A model generated the notes under the pieces. It was not told the origin of the DNA and did no database searches. It worked only from the letters and a program-made list of their open reading frames with translations. A DNA stretch of 17,712 nt, taken from assembly GCA_031375445.1 (NCBI GenBank), contig JANMHV010000188.1, forward strand, positions 1 through 17,712. The letters are read 5' to 3'. Shown one piece after another: positions 9,886-16,184 of the stretch. The stretch is from Usitatibacter sp031375445. GTDB taxonomy: Bacteria > Pseudomonadota > Gammaproteobacteria > Burkholderiales > Usitatibacteraceae. Both the position numbers and the translations under genes were made by a program. Numbering within the stretch: position 1 is the stretch's first letter; each line of letters opens with the position of its first letter.

Positions 9886-11199
9886 ATGGGGCTGATCGAG
9901 ATCGCGGGGCTGCTGCTCTTCCTGATGATGCTGCTGCTGGCGGGCGGAGTGTGGATCGCGATGACGCTCGCCATCGTGGGCTTCGCCGGCCTCGCGTTTT
10001 TCACCGGCACGCCGCCGGGCAAGAATCTTTTCACTGCCTTCTGGAGCTCGGGCGCCTCGTGGACCCTGGCGGCGCTGCCGATGTTCATCTGGATGGGGGA
10101 GATCCTGTTCCGCACCAAGCTCTCGCGCGAGATGTTCGATGGTCTCGCGCCCTGGCTCGACCGCATCCCGGGCCGCCTCATGCACGTGAACATCCTGGGC
10201 TGCGGCATCTTCGGCTCGGTTTCCGGATCTTCCGCCGCCACCTGCGCCACGATTTCCCAGGTGGCGCTGCCCGAGCTCATGAAGCGCGGCTACGACGAGC
10301 GGGTGGCGCTGGGCTCGCTCGCCACCGCGGGCACCCTCGGCATCCTGATTCCGCCCTCGATCACCATGGTGGTCTACGCGGTGGCGGCCGACGCCTCGAT
10401 CATCCGCGTGTTCCTCGCGGGCTTCATCCCGGGCTTCATCCTGATGTTCCTCTTCTCCGGCTACATCGTCGTCTGGGCGCTCGCCAACCCGGAGAAGACG
10501 CCGCCGCCGGGCCCGCGGATGACTTTCATGGAGAAGGTGCGCGCCTCGGGGAACCTGATCCCGGTGACCCTCCTCATCGTGCTCATGATCTGGGTGCTGG
10601 TGAAGGGCATCGCCAGCGCCACCGAGTGCGCGGCCTACGGCGTGCTGGGCTCGCTTGCAATCGCATGGTGGAGCGGCTCGCTCAACTGGCGCAATTTCAC
10701 GGACAGCCTCATGTCGGCGACCCGCGTGTCGTGCATGATCATGTTCATCCTGGCGGGGGCGTCGTACCTGTCCCTCGCGATGGGATTCACCGGCATCCCG
10801 AGGGCGCTCGCCGAATGGGTGGCGTCGCTGGGCCTCTCGCCCATCGCGCTCATCGCCGTGCTCGCCGTCTTCTACATCATCCTCGGCATGGCGCTGGACG
10901 GCATCTCGATGATCGTCCTCACCGCCGCCATCGTGCTGCCGATGATCCAGAAAGCGGGCTTCGACCTGGTGTGGTTCGGCATCTTCATCGTGCTGCTGGT
11001 GGAGATCGCGGAAGTGACCCCACCGGTCGGGTTCAACCTTTTCGTCCTGCAGAACATGACGGGGCGGGACTCGAACGAGATCGCCCGGGCCGCGCTGCCG
11101 TTCTTCTGTATGCTGGTCCTTACAATTGCCATCATCTCGGTCTTTCCCCAGGTGGTGACGTGGCTTCCCGACGCGGTAATGGGCGTGCAAAAGCGTTAA
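9886..11199 (+). CDS. dctM: TRAP transporter large permease subunit
   Basis: DctM is the large membrane subunit that forms the transport path. The 437-residue product is hydrophobic throughout, consistent with about a dozen membrane segments, and has the family hallmark GSVSGSSAATCATISQ followed by RGYDERVALGSLATAGTLG and ILIPPSI. A later EVTPPVGFNLFV is also characteristic. It is intact and of standard length. GAGGA at 9871-9875, inside the end of dctQ, is the likely ribosome binding site. No terminator is seen after it: the next gene begins 37 bases on, so transcription may run into the KaiC-like operon. Confidence 0.95.
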   Translation: MGLIEIAGLLLFLMMLLLAGGVWIAMTLAIVGFAGLAFFTGTPPGKNLFTAFWSSGASWTLAALPMFIWMGEILFRTKLSREMFDGLAPWLDRIPGRLMHVNILGCGIFGSVSGSSAATCATISQVALPELMKRGYDERVALGSLATAGTLGILIPPSITMVVYAVAADASIIRVFLAGFIPGFILMFLFSGYIVVWALANPEKTPPPGPRMTFMEKVRASGNLIPVTLLIVLMIWVLVKGIASATECAAYGVLGSLAIAWWSGSLNWRNFTDSLMSATRVSCMIMFILAGASYLSLAMGFTGIPRALAEWVASLGLSPIALIAVLAVFYIILGMALDGISMIVLTAAIVLPMIQKAGFDLVWFGIFIVLLVEIAEVTPPVGFNLFVLQNMTGRDSNEIARAALPFFCMLVLTIAIISVFPQVVTWLPDAVMGVQKR

Positions 11200-11236
11200 G
11201 TGCCCCCCCCGCCGAAGAATTACCTACGAGGCGGGC

Positions 11237-11680
11237 ATGGCGCTGGAAAGTCCGCACCACCGGAGGATTCACCGCATGCTCGCGGCCGGCCTCCCCGCGG
11301 GCGAAACGCCGCCCAATGCTGACAGCGTCGCGGAAGCGGTCGTCGATACCTGGACCCGCGCCGCCGCCGAGTTGGCCTCGGTCATCGGGGCGGAGGGAGT
11401 GGGAGCGCTATATGCCCGCTGTGTTGCCCTCGCTCGCAGGACTCACCTGTGGCTGCCAGCGCCCGAGTTCGCGGCTCCGCATGCGAACGCCCTTGTGGAT
11501 CTCGGAAGAGTCCTGCGGGAACGCCCTGCCGCCGAAGGCCTGGAGGCCGGGTCCGAGTTGCTGGCCACGATGACTCGCCTGCTTGGTGGAATGATCGGCG
11601 AGGCGCTCACTTCGCGCCTGCTCGAGTCGGCCTGGGGGCGGGAAGTCCCCGATCAATCGGAACAGGAGCGCCCGAGATGA
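11237..11680 (+). CDS. Unrecognised 147-residue protein, first gene of the KaiC-kinase operon
   Basis: I do not recognise a family. The product is Ala-, Leu- and Arg-rich and looks mostly helical, with amphipathic stretches around residues 28-70 and 95-135 and no signal peptide or membrane segment. It has one Cys (residue 62) and lacks the look of a KaiB thioredoxin fold. GAGG at 11228-11231, five bases before the ATG, supports the start. The stop overlaps the next ATG (ATGA), so it is translationally coupled to the KaiC-like ATPase and may be its partner or regulator. An 8-C run at 11203-11210 precedes the gene. Confidence 0.75.
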   Translation: MALESPHHRRIHRMLAAGLPAGETPPNADSVAEAVVDTWTRAAAELASVIGAEGVGALYARCVALARRTHLWLPAPEFAAPHANALVDLGRVLRERPAAEGLEAGSELLATMTRLLGGMIGEALTSRLLESAWGREVPDQSEQERPR

Positions 11681-13137
11681 CGGACAAGGTATCCATCCAG
11701 CTCATCGACTCCGGGGTGCCGGGGCTCGACGAGCTCCTGGGCGGCGGGCTGCCGCAATACTCGTTCAACCTGATCGCGGGCGAGCCCGGGTCCGGCAAAA
11801 CCACACTCGCGCACCAGATCATGTTCGCGCAGGCCGCTCCCGAAAGGAAGGCGCTCTTCTTCACCGTGCTCGGCGAGCCGCCGCTCAAGATGCTGCGCTA
11901 CCAGCAGCAGTTCACGTTCTTCGACCTGGCCAAGGTCAACGAGTCGGTTCGCTTCGTGAACCTCGCCGACGAAGTCCTCGAGGGTGATTTCAACCGGGTG
12001 CTGGCGCGCATCATCGCGGAAGTGGAGGCCTTCTCGCCCGCCTTCGTGTTCGTGGACTCGTTTCGCTCCGTGATCGAGGCCGGGCATCGGGCGGAGTCGG
12101 CCCCGAACCTGCAGGAGTTCGTCCAGCGCCTCGGCATGCACCTCACCAGCTGGCAAGCCACGACGTTCCTGGTGGGCGAGTACCAATCCTCCGAGCTCGA
12201 ATCCAACCCGATCCTCACCGTGGCCGACGGGCTGATCGTGCTCACTCAGAACGTCCGTCACAATTCGATGGTGCGCCGGATCCAGATCGTGAAGCTGCGC
12301 GGGCGGGCGCAGATCCCGGGCCTGCACTCCTTCCGTATCGATGGAACGGGCTTGCGGATATTTCCCCGCGCCATCCTCGAGCCTACTTTCCCGACGACCC
12401 TCACATCCGAAAGACGCATCGGCATCGGAGTGCCGGGCCTGGACAAGATGCTGGGCGGTGGATTGCCGGCCGGATTCTCGTTGCTGGTGGCCGGCCCGTC
12501 GGGCTCGGGCAAGACCATCCTCGCAACGGCATTCCTGGCGGAGGGCGCGCGCGCCGGTGAGCCCGGAATCATCGCGACGTTCGAGAAGAAGCCCCGCGGC
12601 TCCAGCGGAGGCACGCTCGAATCCCTGCGCAAGGCCGGCAAGATCGGCGTCATAGACACCCAAGGCATCGACCTGTCGAGCGACGAGACCCTCTACGAGC
12701 TCACGGTGATGGTCGAGAAAATGGGCGCCAAGCGCGTCGTGATCGACTCCCTTTCGGGCCTGGAGCTGCGACTGTCGCCGCTCTTCCGCGAGGACTTCCG
12801 CGAGGCCATGTACCGCATGGTCGCCGTTCTCACGGGGATGGGAGTCACGGTGATGGTGACCACCGAGCTCGAGGACCGTTACAACGACCTGCGCTTCAGC
12901 CCCTACGGGGCGGCGTTCCTCACCGACGCCATCATCGTGCAGCGCTACATCGAGGTGGACAGCCGTCTCAAGCGCGTGATGGCGGTGGTGAAGGTGCGCA
13001 CCAGCAACCACAGCAGCGAGTTGCGCGAATTCTCCATCGATGACACCGGCATCGTCCTCGGGGCGCCGCTCGTCGAATACGAGGGGTTGCTGGGCGGCCG
13101 CCCGACCCTTTCCCGTGAGCCTCCCCCATCGCGATGA
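11677..13137 (+). CDS. KaiC-like double-domain RecA/RAD55-family ATPase
   Basis: KaiC-type ATPases have two RecA-like domains and, in cyanobacteria, form the hexamer at the core of the circadian clock. The 486-residue product has both domains: Walker A GEPGSGKT (35-42) and GPSGSGKT (273-280), Walker B FVFVD (Asp127) and RVVID (Asp357), each domain opening with GVPGLD and a GGGLP motif. The end, TDAIIVQRYIEV and then KVRTSNHSSELREF, aligns with the C-terminal region of cyanobacterial KaiC. In that hand alignment the phosphorylated Ser431-Thr432 pair becomes Ala413-Phe414, so clock-type phosphorylation is not expected at that site. The paired catalytic glutamates are reduced to one per domain (VLGEP, TFEKK). 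It has a CAGGAG site 8 bases upstream and ATGA overlaps with both neighbours. A signalling ATPase for the next-door kinase is the best guess. Confidence 0.9.
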   Translation: MTDKVSIQLIDSGVPGLDELLGGGLPQYSFNLIAGEPGSGKTTLAHQIMFAQAAPERKALFFTVLGEPPLKMLRYQQQFTFFDLAKVNESVRFVNLADEVLEGDFNRVLARIIAEVEAFSPAFVFVDSFRSVIEAGHRAESAPNLQEFVQRLGMHLTSWQATTFLVGEYQSSELESNPILTVADGLIVLTQNVRHNSMVRRIQIVKLRGRAQIPGLHSFRIDGTGLRIFPRAILEPTFPTTLTSERRIGIGVPGLDKMLGGGLPAGFSLLVAGPSGSGKTILATAFLAEGARAGEPGIIATFEKKPRGSSGGTLESLRKAGKIGVIDTQGIDLSSDETLYELTVMVEKMGAKRVVIDSLSGLELRLSPLFREDFREAMYRMVAVLTGMGVTVMVTTELEDRYNDLRFSPYGAAFLTDAIIVQRYIEVDSRLKRVMAVVKVRTSNHSSELREFSIDDTGIVLGAPLVEYEGLLGGRPTLSREPPPSR

Positions 13138-14399
13138 CCGTCATCCCTCCTGACGACGCGGCGGCCGAGCGCACGCGTGAGGACGAGCGGCGCCTCGCCG
13201 ACCTGCAGGAGGCGAACAAGAACCTGTTCGTCTCCTCGCTCGCGGCGCAGTCACAGGCCGAGGAGGCGGCGCTCACGGCGCTGCGCCAGGAGCAGTTCCT
13301 GGCCACCATCGCCCACGAGCTGCGCAATCCGCTGGCACCCATCCGCAGCACGAGCGAGGTGTTGAGGCTCCTCGCGGCATCGGATCCGCGGCTCACGAAG
13401 ATCCACGAGATCATCGAGCGCCAGGTCGCGCACATGGCGCGCCTCCTGGACGACCTGCTCGACGTGGCGCGCATGGCCAGCGGCAAGATCGAGCTGCAGC
13501 GCGGCACGGTGGCGCTGCACGAATCCCTCGAGCAGGCGATCGAGACGATCCGCCCCCTCATCGACCAGCGCTCGCAGCGGCTCGGCTCCGACATTCCGCT
13601 GCCTCCGATCTACGTCGATGGCGATCCGGTTCGGCTCACGCAGGTGTTCTCCAACCTTCTCCACAACGCGGCCAAGTACACCGCGGCCGGCGGCACCATC
13701 AACGTCACGGCACGGCTGAACGGGGCCACCGCGGTCGTGAAGATTCGAGACGGCGGCGTCGGAATCGCGAAAGAGAACCTGGAGCGCGTGTTCGAGCTCT
13801 TCGCGCAGGCGGGTCACAGCGGGGGCACGGTGCACGGCGGCCTCGGAATCGGGCTCACCGTGGTGCGCGCGATGGTCGAGATGCATGGCGGCACCGTCAC
13901 GGCATCGAGCGAAGGCGTCGGGCACGGAAGCGAGTTCGAGGTGTCGCTTCCGGCATTGCCGGAGCCTGCGGGGCCGGCGCCGATCGACCGCCGCGACGCG
14001 CAGGCCGACCGGCGCATGCGTTGCCGCATCGTGCTGATCGACGACAACACCGATGCCAACATCTCGCTGCAGCTCTTCCTGCAGCTGGTGGGCCACGAGG
14101 TGAACGTCGCCTCCGACGCAGCCTCGGGCCTGGCTCTGGTGCGCGCGATGCGCCCTCAGATCGTGGTGTGCGACATCGGCTTGCCGGACCTCGACGGATA
14201 CGCGGTCGCCGGGCTGGTGAAGGAGGAAATGGGGGACGAGATGCCCCTGATGGTCGCACTCACCGGCTACGGGACCGAAAGCGACCGGGCGCGATCGATC
14301 GCCGCCGGATTCGACCATCACCTCGTGAAGCCGCTCAACCCGGCCACGCTGCAACTCCTCGTCTCCGCCCGCCTCGCCGCCCGCACCGCCACGCCCTGA
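13134..14399 (+). CDS. Soluble hybrid histidine kinase with C-terminal receiver domain
   Basis: This 421-residue two-component protein should autophosphorylate and pass phosphate to its own receiver. Residues 10-55 look like a coiled coil (many Glu, Arg, Ala) and there is no membrane segment or PAS-like sensor. The HisKA box IAHELRNPLAPIRS holds the likely phospho-His61. The ATPase domain has NLLHNAAKYT, DGGVGI and GGLGIGLTVV. The receiver begins near residue 298 (RIVLIDDN), with phospho-acceptor Asp347 in CDIGLPDLDGY and the conserved Lys in HLVKPLN. It overlaps the KaiC-like gene by ATGA, so its input may come from that ATPase in place of a built-in sensor. No DNA-binding output domain is present, so the response must go to another protein. 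Confidence 0.93.
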   Translation: MTVIPPDDAAAERTREDERRLADLQEANKNLFVSSLAAQSQAEEAALTALRQEQFLATIAHELRNPLAPIRSTSEVLRLLAASDPRLTKIHEIIERQVAHMARLLDDLLDVARMASGKIELQRGTVALHESLEQAIETIRPLIDQRSQRLGSDIPLPPIYVDGDPVRLTQVFSNLLHNAAKYTAAGGTINVTARLNGATAVVKIRDGGVGIAKENLERVFELFAQAGHSGGTVHGGLGIGLTVVRAMVEMHGGTVTASSEGVGHGSEFEVSLPALPEPAGPAPIDRRDAQADRRMRCRIVLIDDNTDANISLQLFLQLVGHEVNVASDAASGLALVRAMRPQIVVCDIGLPDLDGYAVAGLVKEEMGDEMPLMVALTGYGTESDRARSIAAGFDHHLVKPLNPATLQLLVSARLAARTATP

Positions 14400-14418
14400 A
14401 GCGGCTCCGGCGCGCCCG

Positions 14419-14445
14419 TTGACTGCCGTACCGCCGTGCGAGAAT
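14419..14445 (+). promoter_or_regulatory. Candidate promoter of the 82-residue gene
   Basis: TTGACT (14419-14424) is followed after 15 bases by GAGAAT (14440-14445), preceded by TGC as an extended -10. The spacing is short for sigma-70, so this is tentative. A strong ribosome binding site, GGGGAGG (14466-14472), follows before the ATG at 14477. Confidence 0.35.
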
Positions 14446-14476
14446 GTGTGGCCAGCGAGATTCCAGGGGAGGCAGA

Positions 14477-14725
14477 ATGAACGACAAGACCGTGCGCGAC
14501 GCGGTGCTCGACACCGTGCTGAACCAGATCGACACCAACGATCCGCCCGAGGCCCGCGTCACCTACGATCGCCTGATCGAGGGGGGTGCTTCCAACAGCC
14601 AGGCGCTGAACCTCATGGGGGCCGCGCTGCGGGTGGAAATGGCCCGCATGCTCTCGGAGGCCACGCCCTTCGACAACGACCGCTACTCCGTGGCGCTGCG
14701 CAAGATCCCGACGGGAAACGGCTGA
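14477..14725 (+). CDS. Small conserved-looking hypothetical protein, 82 residues
   Basis: The product is acidic and probably helical. The stretch NDPPEARVTYDRLIEGGASNS followed by QALNLMGAALRVEMARML and PFDNDRYSVALRKIP (about residues 21-79) has the pattern of a small stand-alone helical domain seen in unnamed bacterial proteins, but I cannot name it. The ATG at 14477 is chosen for its strong GGGGAGG site; the frame is open for 11 codons upstream. It ends 3 bases before the NRDE gene, so the two are one transcript. No function is proposed. Confidence 0.75.
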   Translation: MNDKTVRDAVLDTVLNQIDTNDPPEARVTYDRLIEGGASNSQALNLMGAALRVEMARMLSEATPFDNDRYSVALRKIPTGNG

Positions 14726-14728
14726 CGC

Positions 14729-15481
14729 TTGTGCCTCATCGTCCTGGCATGGAGGGCGCGCGCCGACCTGCCCCTGGTCGTCGCCGCCAACCGCGACGAG
14801 TGGCGCGAGCGGGCCGCGGAGCCGCTGCACTCCTGGCCTGACAATCCGAAGATCCACGCCGGCCGCGATCTCAAGGCCGGCGGCACATGGATGGGCTGCA
14901 CGCCGGGCGGGCGGTTCGCCGCGATCACCAATTTCCGCGACCCGGCGGATCGCAAGTCCACCGCGCCCTCTCGCGGCGCGCTGGTGACGGAGTTCCTGGC
15001 CGGCAGCGAGACGCCGCGGCAGTATCTCGCGAGCCTCGCGCAGCGCGCCTCGTTCTACAACGGCTTCAACCTCATCGCCGGGGATGGCGCCGAGCTCTGG
15101 TATTTCGGCAGCCGCGAGGGCCGTGCGCGCGCCATCGAGCCCGGCGTGCACGGGCTGTCCAACCATCTGCTCGACGAGCCCTGGCCCAAGGTGGTGCGCG
15201 CGCGCGCGGCGATGGAAGCGTCGCTGCGCGAGCCCGACCCCGTGCCGCGGCTCTTCGACGCGCTTTCCGACGTGGCGGTCGCGCCCGACCCGTCGCTACC
15301 CGAGACCGGCGTGGGCCTCGAGTGGGAGCGGCGCCTCGCCTCGGCCCTCATCAGCGGCAGCGACTACGGCACCCGCGCCTCGACGGTGCTCACGGTGCGC
15401 TCCGATGGCCGCGCCCGAATCGAGGAGCGCACTCGCGATGCCGAGGGGCGGGTGACGGAAACCCGCGAGTACACCGTGTGA
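14729..15481 (+). CDS. NRDE (TANGO2-like) family protein
   Basis: The 250-residue product begins MCLIVLAW, with the invariant second-position Cys of the family, followed by the name-giving motif ANRDEW (Asn21-Arg-Asp-Glu24). Further family parts are GGTWMGCTPGGRFAAITNFRD (about 51-71), the GALVTEFL segment (84-91) and NGFNLIAGD (about 111-119). The start is TTG at 14729: the conserved Met-Cys beginning fixes it, and no ATG or GTG lies nearby in frame. The biochemical role in bacteria is not settled; eukaryotic TANGO2 is tied to lipid or heme metabolism. Its TGA stop is the first three bases of an 84-bp palindrome shared with the convergent gene. Confidence 0.92.
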   Translation: MCLIVLAWRARADLPLVVAANRDEWRERAAEPLHSWPDNPKIHAGRDLKAGGTWMGCTPGGRFAAITNFRDPADRKSTAPSRGALVTEFLAGSETPRQYLASLAQRASFYNGFNLIAGDGAELWYFGSREGRARAIEPGVHGLSNHLLDEPWPKVVRARAAMEASLREPDPVPRLFDALSDVAVAPDPSLPETGVGLEWERRLASALISGSDYGTRASTVLTVRSDGRARIEERTRDAEGRVTETREYTV

Positions 15482-15562
15482 ACCTTAGGGGACAGACCCC
15501 TAAGCGTCCAACGTGTCGAGCGATTGCTCGACGAGGCTTAGGGGTCTGTCCCCTAAGGTTCA
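15479..15562. repeat. 84-bp palindromic repeat with perfect 27-bp arms, bridging two convergent stop codons
   Basis: The left arm (15479-15505) and right arm (15536-15562) are exact reverse complements. The 30-base centre (15506-15535) contains its own 7-bp hairpin, GTCGAGC-gatt-GCTCGAC. Each arm is itself palindromic: CTTAGGGG and CCCCTAAG flank a 5-base loop. The outermost TGA on each strand is the stop codon of the NRDE gene (plus) and of the YHS lipoprotein (minus). It resembles a paired REP/BIME-type element. It could act as a two-way terminator or mRNA-end protector, although no U-tract is present. Confidence 0.9.
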
Positions 15563-16147
15563 GCCCTTCTTCGCCTTCGCCACCTCTTGCGCGAGCTCCG
15601 CGCCGCTCTTGTAGTGCGGCACGCGGAACACCATGCGCTTGCTGCGCTGCCAGAACGCGTTGGAGCCGTTGACCTCCTCCGACCAGTACTTGTTGGCAAG
15701 CGCCATGTTGCGCGGCACGTCGAGGAGGAAGGCGTCTCGGGAGCCGGCGCCGCCGAAGATGTAGAGCTTGCCGTCGATCATCCGCCAGGTGTCGGCATCA
15801 CCACCCCACGGGATGCCGTAGACGATGCCGTTGGTGCAATACCCGCCGTACTGCGGCAGGTACTTCTCGGGCGCCGCGTCGAAGAGCGCCTTGTGCTCGG
15901 GCTTCGAGAACCGGAAGGTCACGTCCTTGTAGACGCTCTTGATGGCCGGATTGCCCGGGCGATGGGTGCCCTCGGTGAAGTAGCTCACCACGTCGTGGCC
16001 GAAGAGCATCAGGTGCCTGGCCTCGCCTTCCGAAACCGCGTTCACCGGGCTCAACCCCTGGCCGGGACTCTGGGTGACGAGGGGCGCGCAGCCGGAAATG
16101 GCCACGGCCGTGAGTGCTGCGAATAGGTACGTTGCCGCAAAGCGCAT
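15560..16147 (-). CDS. YHS-domain lipoprotein
   Basis: The 195-residue product has a lipoprotein signal: a hydrophobic segment then ISGC with the likely lipidated Cys20. The YHS domain follows (about residues 48-104): LFGHDVVSYF, then VTFRFSKPEHKALFDAAPEKYLPQYGGYC. YHS domains are small folds often found in metal-related or periplasmic proteins; the role here is unknown. The rest, with DTWRMIDGKLYIFGG (about 118-132) and NKYWSEEV, is typical of YHS-domain secreted proteins. GAGGTGG, 6 bases before the ATG, supports the start. The stop is supplied by the 84-bp palindrome. It lies 37 bases downstream of the RCC1/FG-GAP gene. Confidence 0.88.
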   Translation of the reverse strand: MRFAATYLFAALTAVAISGCAPLVTQSPGQGLSPVNAVSEGEARHLMLFGHDVVSYFTEGTHRPGNPAIKSVYKDVTFRFSKPEHKALFDAAPEKYLPQYGGYCTNGIVYGIPWGGDADTWRMIDGKLYIFGGAGSRDAFLLDVPRNMALANKYWSEEVNGSNAFWQRSKRMVFRVPHYKSGAELAQEVAKAKKG

Positions 16148-16176
16148 CGGGATCCACCTCGAGATTTGGAGCGCCC

Positions 16177-16182
16177 ATTATC
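16177..16182 (-). promoter_or_regulatory. Candidate -10 element of the YHS lipoprotein gene
   Basis: GATAAT on the minus strand lies about 30 bases before the ATG at 16147. The matching -35 region falls inside the end of the upstream gene and is poor, so this is weak evidence for a separate promoter. Confidence 0.25.
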
Positions 16183-16184
16183 GC

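Noticed and set aside
9256..11573. Open frames of over 600 residues overlapping dctQM on the minus strand and in another plus-strand frame
   Set aside because: Their His/Arg/Glu-rich or Arg/Pro-rich composition and lack of motifs mark them as shadows of dctQ and dctM.
11449..11676. A 76-codon N-terminal extension of the KaiC-like ATPase
   Set aside because: The extension is Arg-rich and lies in the wrong frame of the upstream gene; the ATG at 11677 has a ribosome binding site and gives the normal KaiC beginning.
11237..11680. The 147-residue protein as KaiB
   Set aside because: KaiB is about 100 residues with a thioredoxin-like fold and a LYVAG-type start strand; none of this is seen.
15479..15562. 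Standard intrinsic terminator between convergent genes
   Set aside because: The structure is strong but there is no T-run after any stem on either strand, so it is listed as a repeat with a possible termination role.
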